Positions 9,334 to 18,327 of a DNA stretch of 64,000 nt are shown here, one piece after another. The position numbers were made by a program, and so were the translations under genes. The notes under the pieces were generated by a model, which saw only the letters and a list, made by a program, of their open reading frames with translations, did no database searches and was not told the DNA's origin. The stretch comes from an uncultured Chitinophaga sp. (GTDB lineage Bacteria > Bacteroidota > Bacteroidia > Chitinophagales > Chitinophagaceae). Where the stretch lies: contig NZ_CAMLHC010000032.1 of assembly GCF_946479755.1 (NCBI RefSeq), positions 1 to 64,000 of the forward strand, read 5' to 3'. Every line of letters starts with the position of its first letter. Positions within the stretch are counted from its first letter, which is position 1.

Positions 9334-10470
9334 ATGCATCGGGATACTACTTTTGGGTTGCCGGATTGTTGTATTGAAAGGCAGAAACAAAACTATGGCC
9401 CATCAGTTATGAAAACTGGTCCTTTAACCCTGGAGATGAAGAAAGATGCTCAACCGCTATCGGATATCGAAGTTTTTTTCCATCCTGTCCATAACAAAAA
9501 CAATTACATACTGACAGCGCCCGAAAACTCTATTTATTACGGGTATATGATCGACTCCAATGTCCTGGTATATCTGGAGATGTTGATCGAAGGAAGAATT
9601 CCCTTGTTCTCCCCCCTTTATTATCAATTACTGAAATTATGTTTTGTCATAACAAAGCCGTTTAATATTGTACATCCCATGCTGGCACTTTGTGAACTGG
9701 CGAGGAACGATGTTAGCTTACCCTTTTCACGTTCGACATTAAACTATGACCGATTGGTCTCATTGGTGAGAATTGTGTTACAATGTCAAGCGCTACATGC
9801 ATCGAGCGCGGTTGATTATTGTTTACGGTTTGACCAGGACAAGTTACAGGCCCTTATAAGGCGATATCAGGGGGATAATATAGACGAAGCGGCGGTCAAT
9901 TTCCTGGATGGTTTTCCGGAGGCATTAGAAAAGATAGCACCGCTGTTTAACCTGAAGATAGATGGAAACCTTGAGTACCTTAAGTTATGTTATGATGCAC
10001 ATATGGATGTTGTGAAAGGACATTCTCAAAAAAGTAAAGTAAGGCTATTTGTCGAACGTTTAAGCGATAAAAAATTGCCTTATGTTACCAAGACATTCAA
10101 TTTCTGTTTGAGAGTTTTAAGCGATTCGCTTAGTAACGGAGACCTGCAATTTAAGTATGGGAAGATAAATGGATACAGGGCGATAGGGCCGGCACAGATG
10201 CTAAATACCGCTGTGGATTTGGTTATATCAGATTTTGCCTATTTAATCCATTTATATGAGGTTGATAATATTTCATATTTAATAAAGTTTGTAACATCAG
10301 ACAGAATAGCCTTTGTGGCAGAGGATGAAATTGCTACCTGCATGATTGGAAAGGGGGAAGGGCTTCCTACCCGGCTGGATATAAAACCGGAATTTGAATA
10401 TTTAAGTAAAGCGGATAAAATATTGGTAGAGGAGTTTCTTTCTGAAAAGGTGGTCGGTTTTGTCGCTTAA
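9334..10470 (+). CDS. Hypothetical protein, 378 residues
   Basis: I do not recognise this family. The protein appears cytoplasmic (no signal peptide or membrane helix), is largely alpha-helical, and contains several hydrophobic segments such as SPLYYQLLKLCFVITKPFNIVHPMLALCELA around residues 93-125. Low GC and a high Ile/Tyr/Asn content set it apart from the GC-richer operon that follows, which hints at a different history. A second start at 9409 (MKTGPL) is possible. It shares a strong terminator with the convergent phosphodiesterase operon. Confidence 0.6.
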   Translation: MHRDTTFGLPDCCIERQKQNYGPSVMKTGPLTLEMKKDAQPLSDIEVFFHPVHNKNNYILTAPENSIYYGYMIDSNVLVYLEMLIEGRIPLFSPLYYQLLKLCFVITKPFNIVHPMLALCELARNDVSLPFSRSTLNYDRLVSLVRIVLQCQALHASSAVDYCLRFDQDKLQALIRRYQGDNIDEAAVNFLDGFPEALEKIAPLFNLKIDGNLEYLKLCYDAHMDVVKGHSQKSKVRLFVERLSDKKLPYVTKTFNFCLRVLSDSLSNGDLQFKYGKINGYRAIGPAQMLNTAVDLVISDFAYLIHLYEVDNISYLIKFVTSDRIAFVAEDEIATCMIGKGEGLPTRLDIKPEFEYLSKADKILVEEFLSEKVVGFVA

Positions 10471-10474
10471 GCAA

Positions 10475-10514
10475 ATAAAGCTTTCCCGGAAATACTTTTC
10501 CGGGAAAGCTTTAT
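10475..10514. terminator. Bidirectional terminator, 18-bp perfect stem
   Basis: Arms 10475-10492 and 10497-10514 are perfectly complementary, with a 4-nt loop and A/T-rich outer ends on both sides. It lies between the convergent stops of the hypothetical gene and the phosphodiesterase gene, so it can end both transcripts. Confidence 0.85.
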
Positions 10515-10516
10515 GT

Positions 10517-11866
10517 TTAGTTCGTTTTTTTCATCACTCCTGGATATACGATCCCATCCGCCTCTTTCAGCGGAATCCCCAGTAATTTAGCCACCAGGGG
10601 CGCTATATCAGTCAGTTCTATCACAGGCACGGTGATATGTTCTCCCAGTCCGGCGCCATAGGCGATAAAGCCGGTCTGTATCTCCCTGAAATCCGGGAAA
10701 TATCCATGTGCGCCGCCATGCGCTTTTTTAATGGCTTCGCCTTCTTTGTTGCCGGAGAAGGCAATGCCCTGCACGGCGGTGAGTGCCAGCACTGCGTCCG
10801 GATCGGCGCCTGTCTGCGCCAGGGCAGACTGTTCTATTACGCGGAACTGTTTACGGATGCCTGCAGGCAGTTCGTTCAGCATGGTCTTTACCTGTTGCAG
10901 TGTTTTCTGATCGTTTTTGTCTTTCAGCTTGAGGAAGGTGGACCCGCCACCGCTGTGGAACAGCGCTTTCCAGCTGCCTGGATTTTCTTTGGAACCAGCC
11001 AGTCCCTTTTGTGCCAGCCATACGTTGGGCGACAGGGAGGTGTGGATATCCACGAAGCCGTGGTCGCCGGTGATGATGATGGCGGTACTGTCGCTGATAC
11101 CGGCTTTTTCGATGGCTTCGAGGATGGTGCCAATGCCATGATCGGCAGAAGCCACCGCGGTGGCTACGGCATTGCCTTCGCGGCCTTCCCGGTGCTGCAC
11201 TTCGTCGGTGCAGGGCAGGTGTACGGTCAGCAGGTTAGGCTTGTAGCGGCGGATCAGATAGGCGGCCATGCGGCTGAGCGTTTCATTCATACCGAGGTAA
11301 CGGAGGTTCATGTCGGTGGACTGTAACTCGCCGGTGGCATTTTTTTGTACTTCCTCGAAGAGGCCTTTAGGGGTGGACTGCTCGCTGGTAGGCGCTCTGC
11401 GGTCACCGGGATTGCTCAGGGAAAAGGTCTCGGGGATATTGTAGGTCACCGGGGCGCCGACAGACACCGGCCAGGATACGGACGCAGAGATCATTCCTGC
11501 TTTGCCCACGGCATCCCAGAGCGTTTCTGCCTTGATATGACTGGTCTCTGAATACCAGCGGCCGCTGGCCCCTTCCGGTTCGAAAGGGGTGTTGTACCAG
11601 ATGCCGTGTTTGGCGGGCTTCACGCCCGTGATAAGGGTGGTATGGGATGGATAGGTGATCGTCGGGAAGATACCGGTGACGCCGGTGGCATGTACGCCTT
11701 TCTCTTTCATCCGCTGCATATTGGGCGCCGGCCACGAACGGTCGAGGTAAAAATCAGGCCGGAAACCGTCGATGCTGATCAATACTACATATTTGGCCTG
11801 CTGTGCCATGATAGCGGTGGATGATAACAGTAAGGTATATACGAAGAATATTATTTTTTTCATCAT
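10517..11866 (-). CDS. Secreted nucleotide pyrophosphatase/phosphodiesterase (NPP type, alkaline-phosphatase superfamily)
   Basis: A 449-residue exported enzyme (signal peptide about 1-21, ending AIMAQ). Metal-site and nucleophile motifs of the NPP family are present: VLISIDGFRPDF with D33, FPTITYPSHTTLITG with T69 as predicted nucleophile, HLPCTDEVQH near residue 220 and IITGDHGFVDIH near 265. NPP enzymes hydrolyse phosphodiester or pyrophosphate bonds in nucleotides or phospholipids; the exact substrate is not readable here. It is the last gene of a sigma/FecR/SusC/SusD operon (8 nt after SusD), so it probably processes a phosphorylated substrate in the periplasm or at the surface before or after import. 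It ends just before the bidirectional terminator. Confidence 0.9.
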   Translation of the reverse strand: MMKKIIFFVYTLLLSSTAIMAQQAKYVVLISIDGFRPDFYLDRSWPAPNMQRMKEKGVHATGVTGIFPTITYPSHTTLITGVKPAKHGIWYNTPFEPEGASGRWYSETSHIKAETLWDAVGKAGMISASVSWPVSVGAPVTYNIPETFSLSNPGDRRAPTSEQSTPKGLFEEVQKNATGELQSTDMNLRYLGMNETLSRMAAYLIRRYKPNLLTVHLPCTDEVQHREGREGNAVATAVASADHGIGTILEAIEKAGISDSTAIIITGDHGFVDIHTSLSPNVWLAQKGLAGSKENPGSWKALFHSGGGSTFLKLKDKNDQKTLQQVKTMLNELPAGIRKQFRVIEQSALAQTGADPDAVLALTAVQGIAFSGNKEGEAIKKAHGGAHGYFPDFREIQTGFIAYGAGLGEHITVPVIELTDIAPLVAKLLGIPLKEADGIVYPGVMKKTN

Positions 11867-11874
11867 GATTGTTT

Positions 11875-13296
11875 TTAGGGAATAAGCGGGAAAATTTCTT
11901 TGGCGTGTTTATTCTTTACCAGCACAGCATTCATATCGTATTTCATGGTAACAACACCATTGGTCTTGTCATACGTGAAGTCGTCCATGCCGCGGCTCAG
12001 TGGTATAAACACTGGGATCTGCGCTTTCAGGTGCTCCGGCTTTACATGGGGATTGTTGAGCTGTTCGGTCTGCGACACCGGAAATTTAATACCCAGATCG
12101 GTCATCCTCCTGCCTTCTGCGATGAAGATCTCCTGGCGCAGCCGATAGAGCATATATAACAGCTGATCTTCCGTGATGGCGGCATCGAGGTCATCCGCCG
12201 TTACCATCGTTCCCGATACCGTATATACTTTAACGTTACCAGCCTGCCGGTCCAGCACATAGTTGCTGCGCGGCGCATCGTCAGCATCGAATTTCACCTG
12301 CACGGCCCTCAGTGGGTAATCAGTGCGATTGCCACCATTACGGGTTTCTTTTTTATCATCCACCATCACCGCCGGACGGTTGGCCACCAGCTGCAACAGT
12401 TGCTTCAGCGAATGGCGGCCTTCGGTGAGATTACCGGCGGCAATCTGTGTCTCCGCGAGTATCAGCCAGCTTTCTTCGGCTTTAACGATGGTCACCGGCT
12501 TCTGGTCATTAGCCGCCAGACCGGTGTGGAAATACTTCGGGTCCAGGAAGTCCAGCCGCGGCAACGGTGCAAACTCATTGTTAGTAGAGGAGAAGAGGTA
12601 AGTCTGCATGTCGTTGGTCACGTTGTTCACACCATCGTATTTTACCTGGCGCAACAGCGTACCGTTGTTATTGATAGCGGCGGCAGCGAATTTTGCTGCA
12701 TTGACGGCATCGCCGAGTGCATAGTAGGCCCTTGCTTTGAGCAACGTATAAGCGGCTGTTTCTGCAGCGTTTTTACTTAACGAGATCGCCTGGTCCAGCT
12801 GCCGCACGGCTTTCTGCAGGTGTTCCGATGGTGTCAGAACGGGACCGTTGGCACTGCCGGGCAGCGCTACAAATAATTCCCCGCTGAGCATATGTGCAAA
12901 GGCGCTGCTGAAATATACTTCTGCTGAATCGGCAGCGGTGGCAGCAGGATCGGCGGGCAACACTTTGCTGAGGCCATACTCAGACATCTCCCGCAGACGC
13001 TGTATCTGTATCTGCAGATTGTTGACATCAAGATCATAATAATCAATCTGGGGAATGTCGAACACCTTACTGCTCAGCGTGCGGTTGTTGTAGTAGTTGT
13101 CAGACACCAGTTCTGTAGACACCACGACCTGGTTCATCGTCAGCGCCAGCTGCCTGCGCAGGCCGGTCACCCAGCTGGCAGCGGCGTTGGGGTTCTCCAG
13201 GAACACCGGTTCTGTAACGTTCGGATTTAATACGGAACAGCTGTCCATAGCGAGCATACCTGCTAAAAGGGCAGCGGTGATATATCTTTTTTTCAT
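11875..13296 (-). CDS. SusD/RagB-family lipoprotein (pair 2)
   Basis: A 473-residue SusD-like surface lipoprotein. The N terminus MKKRYITAALLAGMLAMDSC has a lipobox-like end (acylated Cys at about residue 20), followed by SVLNPNVTEPVFLENPNAAASWVTGLRRQLA. A TPR-like helical core follows (LLKARAYYALGDAVNAAKFAAAAI) and the late segment LYMLYRLRQEIFIAEGRRMTDLGIKFP matches the conserved RQE-(I/L)-F-xEGxRxxDL region of RagB/SusD. It starts 11 nt behind the STN-containing SusC and is followed after 8 nt by the NPP phosphodiesterase. Confidence 0.9.
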   Translation of the reverse strand: MKKRYITAALLAGMLAMDSCSVLNPNVTEPVFLENPNAAASWVTGLRRQLALTMNQVVVSTELVSDNYYNNRTLSSKVFDIPQIDYYDLDVNNLQIQIQRLREMSEYGLSKVLPADPAATAADSAEVYFSSAFAHMLSGELFVALPGSANGPVLTPSEHLQKAVRQLDQAISLSKNAAETAAYTLLKARAYYALGDAVNAAKFAAAAINNNGTLLRQVKYDGVNNVTNDMQTYLFSSTNNEFAPLPRLDFLDPKYFHTGLAANDQKPVTIVKAEESWLILAETQIAAGNLTEGRHSLKQLLQLVANRPAVMVDDKKETRNGGNRTDYPLRAVQVKFDADDAPRSNYVLDRQAGNVKVYTVSGTMVTADDLDAAITEDQLLYMLYRLRQEIFIAEGRRMTDLGIKFPVSQTEQLNNPHVKPEHLKAQIPVFIPLSRGMDDFTYDKTNGVVTMKYDMNAVLVKNKHAKEIFPLIP

Positions 13297-13307
13297 GATT
13301 GACAGGT

Positions 13308-16300
13308 TTAGAAGTTTAAACGTAAAGTGCCCAGGAACTGCCGCGGCGCCGAATAGGTGGCGTAGGAGATACCGCCGGTGGTGGCGCCTCCCTGGCCCTG
13401 TGCGCTGCCGCTGATGGTGGATTCCGGATCGAAAGAAGAAGCTGCGAAATTCAGCGGGTTGACGGCAGAGAAACCTACAGTGGCGGATTTGATCACTTTG
13501 TTGAACATCGCGGGTTTCCAGCTGTAACTGCAGCCGATCAGCCTGATCTTCAGATAGTCGGTTTTTTCGGTGAACATATTCGTGAAGTTCAGCCAGTTGC
13601 TCCGCTTGTTTTTATCGATTTCAGCCTGCGGAATACCTTCTGTGCCGGCGCCATAGTTAAACCGGAACTGACGGTCAAAGGAGTTGGCATAAGCGCCTTT
13701 CTGATAATCGCCGTTGACGAAGAAATTAAATTGTTTGTAACGCAGGTTCAGGCCCAGGCTGCCGAAAAGGTTCGGGATCGTAGTGCCGAGGTTCTGCTGT
13801 GCGGTGGTCGTCTGTAACACGCCATCGGGACCGAAAACACCGTAGTTGCCGCGCAGGAAGCCGATAGGATAACCTTCCTGTACCACCGTCTGAATGGTAC
13901 GGGCGCTGAAACCGTTGATGTTAAAGGGGGCTACGCCGCCGGCACTTTCCACATTGTTGTACATGGTGTTGGCAGAGGCATTCAGGCGAAGGGTAAAGTC
14001 TTTGGTGTCTACCGGGATAGCGGTAATGCTCAGTTCCCAGCCACGGTTTAGTATCTTACCGACATTGTACAGCTGTGACAGCGACTGTCCTGTGGACGGC
14101 GTCGGCGGTACATAGAAGAGGGCATCGTTGGTCACCGCATGGTAATAACCGGCGGATATCAACAGGCGGTCTTTCAGGAAGCCCAGGTCTACCCCGGCTT
14201 CCAGTGTTTGTGTTTTCTCCGGTTTCAGGTTATCGTTGCCCGGCTGGCCGAAGAACGCTGCCTGATCGCTGTTATAGCCCTGGAAGGCGATGGTCCTTTC
14301 ATTGGCGAAGGCTGTTGGCAGGTTCCCCGCAATGCCAAAACCGCCGCGTACTTTGGCGGAAGACAGCACCTGTTCGATACTGGCGAACCAGGGTTCTGCG
14401 CTGGGGATATAGGAGAAACCAACTTTGGGATAATACTGGATGCCGATATTACGGCCAAAGGCAGGGTTACCGTCGCCACGGATACCGAGGTCCAGGAACA
14501 GTTTATTTTTAAAACCGATATTTTCCTGCAGGTAGATACCATAGTTTACTACTTCCAGGTAGAATTCATCGCTGGTTTTGGAGGCGGCGTCTTTGATATT
14601 CCTGGCGCCGTCGCGGATGTTGCTGCCATTGTAGGCGATCTGCTGGTCCTCGTTGCGGAAGAACTGTGTACCGGCGGTAGTAACGAAGGAGAACTGCCCT
14701 GTTTTCCATTCGTGCTGCCCGTTCAGCTCCAGCGTGATGCCCAGGTACTTACGGTCGTTGTTGGTAATGCTGCCCTGGTCCTTAACCGGGTTGCCGGTGG
14801 TGAAAGACAGGTATTTGTTGGTGGTGATCACCTGGTTCTTCTGTACCCGGTAATCGATACCACCGGTAGCTTTAAATACAAGATTCTTCAGCGGGCGGTA
14901 TTTAAACGATTGGGAGGTCTGAAAACGGTTGACGGTGATATCGTTGTCCTGTAAACGTTCTGCTTCCCGGACATAGTCTTTCATTTTCTGAAACTCCGCA
15001 TCAGAGAGGTCGTCAATGTTCGGGTTGAATTTTGGTCCGGTGATGGCGGAGGCGCCGCTCTCTGTAAACCATAGTCCCGTATAGCCGCCCTGGTTACCAT
15101 TGCGGGTACGTTTGTATTTATTGTTGACGTAGGTAAAGGAGCTTTCGTAGGTCACTTTTTCTCCCAGGCCTGCGCGAAAACCCGTGCTGAAATCGATCTT
15201 GCGGTTGCTGTTCTGATTGAATATTTCCGTGCCCTGGGTGTTGAGATAGTTACCGGAGAAACTGTAGCCGAATTTATCCTGGCCGCCATTGAGACCAATA
15301 TGATGTTTCTGGTAGAAGCCATGCTGCATCAACAGGTCTTTGGTCCGTTTAAAATGAAGGAAATCGGCAGTGGGTGTTTCGATGCCCATCTGTGTTTCCG
15401 CATTGACTGACACATTGCCGGCGCCTCCTTTTTTGGTGAAGATCTGGATAACGCCGTTGGCCGCATCGGAGCCGTAGAGGGTGGTGGCAGCACCACCGTT
15501 GATGTATTCTATTTTCTCAATGTTCTCCATCGGGATGTCGGAGATGGCGCTGATAGCGGCGCCCTGCGCGCTGCCGCCGCCCAGTGCAGATACAGTGTTA
15601 AGGTTGTCCATACGGACACCATCTACATAGATGATCGGCGTGGAGTTCACGAAGGCGGAGTTAACGCCTCTCGCGCGTATGATGGAGGTGGCTCCTGCCT
15701 GGCCGCCGGTGAGCTTGATTTGTGCGTTGGGCAGGCGGGATTGTAACAGCTGATCGATCCTGGTGGCAGGGGCATCTTCGATATCACGGGCGCCGATGCT
15801 TACCACGCTGGACGACAGGCGGCGGCGGGCGATGTCCACGCCTTGTCCTGTTACCACTACTTCATCAAGGCCCAGACGGTCTTCTTCCAGTTGGATATTC
15901 AGTCCTGTACAGTTATCTTTCTTCAGTATTATCTCTTTCTTCTTAAAACCCACGAAGTAAACGGCCAGTGTTATTTCTTCCTTACCAGCCGGAAACCCCA
16001 GGGAGAAACGTCCTTCCACGTCTGTCTGCGCGCCGGAAGAACTGCCTTTGATACTGATGCTGACACCAGGTAAAGGCTCATGGGTTTTAGCGTCTGTGAT
16101 ACGGCCGCTGATCTTTACAGCCTGTTGCTGGCCGTTGGGTTGTATCAGCAGGTATTTGTCATTCACCTGGACAATGTTAACAGGGAAAGAGCTCAACAGC
16201 TCCCGTAGCACTACGGCCACGGTTTTGCCGTTAGCAGCGTAGCTGACTTTACTTTCAGCCGGGATGGCGCTGATGTCGTAGCCGATGGTCAGTGATGATT

Positions 16301-16502
16301 GTTTTTCGATCATCTGCAGTACATTCTTCATCGGTAGTTCTTTCGCCCGGATGTCCACCCTGATCTTTTCCATTGACTGGCCTTCTATGTGCGCGGCGGA
16401 GGCCATAGAAGTGGAAAGGAATGCGAAGAAGAGTGCTAGTCTCATTTTTAAGGAAAAAAGAGTTTTGACCGGCTTGACGCAACCGGCGTAAAAATTTCTC
16501 AT
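13308..16502 (-). CDS. SusC/RagA-family TonB-dependent receptor with STN signalling domain (pair 2)
   Basis: About 1064 residues from the ATG at 16502 (MRNFYAGCVKPVKTLFSLKM). A TTG 48 nt earlier is open in frame but lacks support. After the signal region come an STN (secretin/TonB short N-terminal) domain (IRVDIRAKELPMKNVLQMIE through KYLLIQ), a carboxypeptidase-regulatory-like domain (VKISGRITDAKTHEPLPGVSISIKG), the plug (LDEVVVTGQGVDIARRR; DAANGVIQIFTKKG) and the barrel, ending LRLNF. The STN domain is the part that contacts a FecR-type anti-sigma factor, and FecR and an ECF sigma lie directly upstream. Substrate binding should therefore signal to that pair. Downstream are its SusD and a phosphodiesterase. 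Confidence 0.93.
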   Translation of the reverse strand: MRNFYAGCVKPVKTLFSLKMRLALFFAFLSTSMASAAHIEGQSMEKIRVDIRAKELPMKNVLQMIEKQSSLTIGYDISAIPAESKVSYAANGKTVAVVLRELLSSFPVNIVQVNDKYLLIQPNGQQQAVKISGRITDAKTHEPLPGVSISIKGSSSGAQTDVEGRFSLGFPAGKEEITLAVYFVGFKKKEIILKKDNCTGLNIQLEEDRLGLDEVVVTGQGVDIARRRLSSSVVSIGARDIEDAPATRIDQLLQSRLPNAQIKLTGGQAGATSIIRARGVNSAFVNSTPIIYVDGVRMDNLNTVSALGGGSAQGAAISAISDIPMENIEKIEYINGGAATTLYGSDAANGVIQIFTKKGGAGNVSVNAETQMGIETPTADFLHFKRTKDLLMQHGFYQKHHIGLNGGQDKFGYSFSGNYLNTQGTEIFNQNSNRKIDFSTGFRAGLGEKVTYESSFTYVNNKYKRTRNGNQGGYTGLWFTESGASAITGPKFNPNIDDLSDAEFQKMKDYVREAERLQDNDITVNRFQTSQSFKYRPLKNLVFKATGGIDYRVQKNQVITTNKYLSFTTGNPVKDQGSITNNDRKYLGITLELNGQHEWKTGQFSFVTTAGTQFFRNEDQQIAYNGSNIRDGARNIKDAASKTSDEFYLEVVNYGIYLQENIGFKNKLFLDLGIRGDGNPAFGRNIGIQYYPKVGFSYIPSAEPWFASIEQVLSSAKVRGGFGIAGNLPTAFANERTIAFQGYNSDQAAFFGQPGNDNLKPEKTQTLEAGVDLGFLKDRLLISAGYYHAVTNDALFYVPPTPSTGQSLSQLYNVGKILNRGWELSITAIPVDTKDFTLRLNASANTMYNNVESAGGVAPFNINGFSARTIQTVVQEGYPIGFLRGNYGVFGPDGVLQTTTAQQNLGTTIPNLFGSLGLNLRYKQFNFFVNGDYQKGAYANSFDRQFRFNYGAGTEGIPQAEIDKNKRSNWLNFTNMFTEKTDYLKIRLIGCSYSWKPAMFNKVIKSATVGFSAVNPLNFAASSFDPESTISGSAQGQGGATTGGISYATYSAPRQFLGTLRLNF

Positions 16503-16611
16503 TTTTGTAGTGTTTTTAATGTGATTCGTTAAAAATGCTGTGCCTTCCAACAGGCGCAGGAACTAAACCGGGGGTGTTGGTAGCACTTCCGGTTTTTTGT
16601 TGGCCTAATGA

Positions 16612-17565
16612 CTAGTGTGCATACGTTTTACTGTAAATGATGATCTGTTCATTTTCTTGTTTATAGGTGATACCGGTAAGACCGGCTAATACATCGAGGA
16701 TATTGTGAATGTTTTCCCTGCGGAAGCGGATGTTATAATGCGCGGTGTCAGTAGGAGTGGTGTGCAGTTGTATCCGGACAGGATATTGCCGTTGCAGTTC
16801 CGCTACCATACCCGCCAGCGTGCAGCCGTTGAAGTCCAGCATGGCGTGCTGCCACTGGCCTATCAGGGCGGTGTCTTCATGACCTCTGATGACGAGGCCA
16901 CTCCCGTTGTCATATTGCAGGGTCTCGTTATTTTCCAGCAGGTAATTTCTGCCTGCTGCCGCTACCTGTACTTTTCCGCTGGCAACGGCTACCCTGGCGT
17001 TTTCTCCGCCGGGATAGCTGCGGACGTTAAAAGCGGTGCCCAGTACGGTGGTGGTCAACGGGCCATGCTCCACCCTGAAGGGATGCACCGGGTCAGGGTG
17101 TATCACAAAGAAAGCTTCTCCGTCCAGCGTGACGGTTCTGTCGCGCTGCCCGAAGCGGGCAGCTATGCGCAGGGTACTGCCGGCGTTGAGCGTTACCATA
17201 CTGCTGTCCGGCAGGATGAGCTGCCTGGTAGCTCCCACGCCTGTTTGCACAATGGTGGGACTTGCCGGCTGGTAGCGGGTGTAGAGCCATCCGCCTAAGC
17301 TGGCGACGAATACAATTGCCGCGGCATACCGCAGCCACGCCCGGCGATAAAGCGGTGTTGCGGGCAATGTTTGCCGGATGACATGCTGCAATATTGATTG
17401 TTGCAACAATGCCCGCTCTTCGGGAGATAATGCTGCCGAAGCAGGGTCATGGAGGGTACTGTACCAGTACTCCACCAGCTCCTTTTCTTTAGGAGAGGCG
17501 TTGCCCTGAAGGTATCTTGTCAGCAGCGCTTTGGCGCCGCCCTGATGTTGTTGCGGATGATCCAT
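16612..17565 (-). CDS. FecR-family anti-sigma factor
   Basis: A 317-residue inner-membrane protein. An N-terminal cytoplasmic sigma-binding part (1-80) is followed by one membrane helix (RYAAAIVFVASLGGWLYTRY, about 87-106). The periplasmic FecR domain contains TGVGATRQLILPDSSMVTLNAGSTLRIA and GEAFFVIHPDPVHPFRVEHGPLTTTVLGTAFNVRSY. The C-terminal DUF4974-like secretin/TonB domain (NIHNILDVLAGLTGITYKQENEQIIIY) receives the STN domain of the receptor. It lies 47 nt after the sigma gene and 109 nt before the SusC start, so the three form a complete surface-signalling relay. Confidence 0.93.
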   Translation of the reverse strand: MDHPQQHQGGAKALLTRYLQGNASPKEKELVEYWYSTLHDPASAALSPEERALLQQSILQHVIRQTLPATPLYRRAWLRYAAAIVFVASLGGWLYTRYQPASPTIVQTGVGATRQLILPDSSMVTLNAGSTLRIAARFGQRDRTVTLDGEAFFVIHPDPVHPFRVEHGPLTTTVLGTAFNVRSYPGGENARVAVASGKVQVAAAGRNYLLENNETLQYDNGSGLVIRGHEDTALIGQWQHAMLDFNGCTLAGMVAELQRQYPVRIQLHTTPTDTAHYNIRFRRENIHNILDVLAGLTGITYKQENEQIIIYSKTYAH

Positions 17566-17612
17566 ACAAAGAGAGAATCTCTCCGGAGGACGGTAAGTAC
17601 CGCTATGTCGTG

Positions 17613-18230
17613 TTACGGAATTATTAAGTTGTTATAAGAGGGAATTGCCAGCAGTAAAAGCAAGGTACTGAGATAATGTTCGTTGCCATGCAGCCGTGTG
17701 CGCAGGATGCGCAGCGCCAGCGTGATATTGTTCTTCACCGTTTGCTCGGAAAGCGACATCTGCTGCGCGATGTCTTTGAGGCTTAGATTACCTTCCCGGC
17801 TCAACAGGTAAGGCGTTTTAAGGCGGTCCGGCAGCTGATCCACCTCCTGCCGGATGTGATGTTCCAGCTCTTTGAGATACAGCTGCGTTTCGGCATTGTT
17901 TTCCATCTGATTGTCAGCCGCGGCCTCCAGCAATATATCGTTGTAAATAGTCACCCCCGGCCTGGAAAAGTAATCGATGATAGCATAGCGGGCAGCCTGG
18001 TAGAGGTAGGCCGTGAGCCGGCCGTTGGCACCGGTATGCAGGTGCCCGCGGTTGTTCCAGCAGCTGATAAAAATATCCTGCACAATATCCTGGGCGTCCG
18101 CCCCCTGCCTGATCCGCGATTTCGTATAGGTATAAACTTCTTCCCAGTAGCGGTTGACAAAGGTGGTGAAAGCTGTGTGATTCCCCTGCTGAATCAATAA
18201 TAACAACCGATGGTCCGTTAGCTTTTCCAT
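17613..18230 (-). CDS. ECF RNA polymerase sigma factor (FecI-like, Bacteroidota type)
   Basis: About 205 residues. Region 2 (FTTFVNRYWEEVYTYTKSRI, DAQDIVQDIFISCWNNR) and region 4 with a helix-turn-helix (LSLKDIAQQMSLSEQTVKNNITLALRILRTRL) are both present. The ATG at 18230 is preferred over an upstream TTG at 18242 because a perfect -7 box, TAAGTTTG, overlaps that TTG. The gene is the first of a five-gene operon. It is held by the FecR protein encoded next and is expected to drive transcription of the SusC/SusD/phosphodiesterase genes when the receptor is occupied. Confidence 0.93.
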   Translation of the reverse strand: MEKLTDHRLLLLIQQGNHTAFTTFVNRYWEEVYTYTKSRIRQGADAQDIVQDIFISCWNNRGHLHTGANGRLTAYLYQAARYAIIDYFSRPGVTIYNDILLEAAADNQMENNAETQLYLKELEHHIRQEVDQLPDRLKTPYLLSREGNLSLKDIAQQMSLSEQTVKNNITLALRILRTRLHGNEHYLSTLLLLLAIPSYNNLIIP

Positions 18231-18239
18231 ATCCGGAAG

Positions 18240-18247
18240 CAAACTTA
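18240..18247 (-). promoter_or_regulatory. -7 box (TAAGTTTG) of the ECF sigma operon
   Basis: A perfect TAnnTTTG on the minus strand, with 9 nt between its last base and the ATG at 18230. It implies a very short 5' leader and decides the start codon of the sigma gene. The -33 element is not clear. Confidence 0.5.
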
Positions 18248-18273
18248 GACAGCAGATGTGAACTGAATATTAA

Positions 18274-18305
18274 GAATGACTTTTAGTATCTACTAAAAGT
18301 CATTC
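18274..18305 (-). terminator. 15-bp inverted repeat, terminator of the WGR gene
   Basis: Arms 18274-18288 and 18291-18305 are perfect inverse copies separated by 2 nt. The hairpin lies 22 nt after the stop of the large minus-strand gene and about 27 nt before the sigma -7 box. Termination is the likely role. Because the repeat sits just upstream of the sigma promoter it could also be an operator. Confidence 0.65.
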
Positions 18306-18327
18306 CAATAATGTTTTTTGATAATGT

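Noticed and set aside
16503..16550. Longer start (TTG at 16550) for SusC pair 2
   Set aside because: A non-ATG start adds 16 residues before a normal signal region; the ATG at 16502 fits better.
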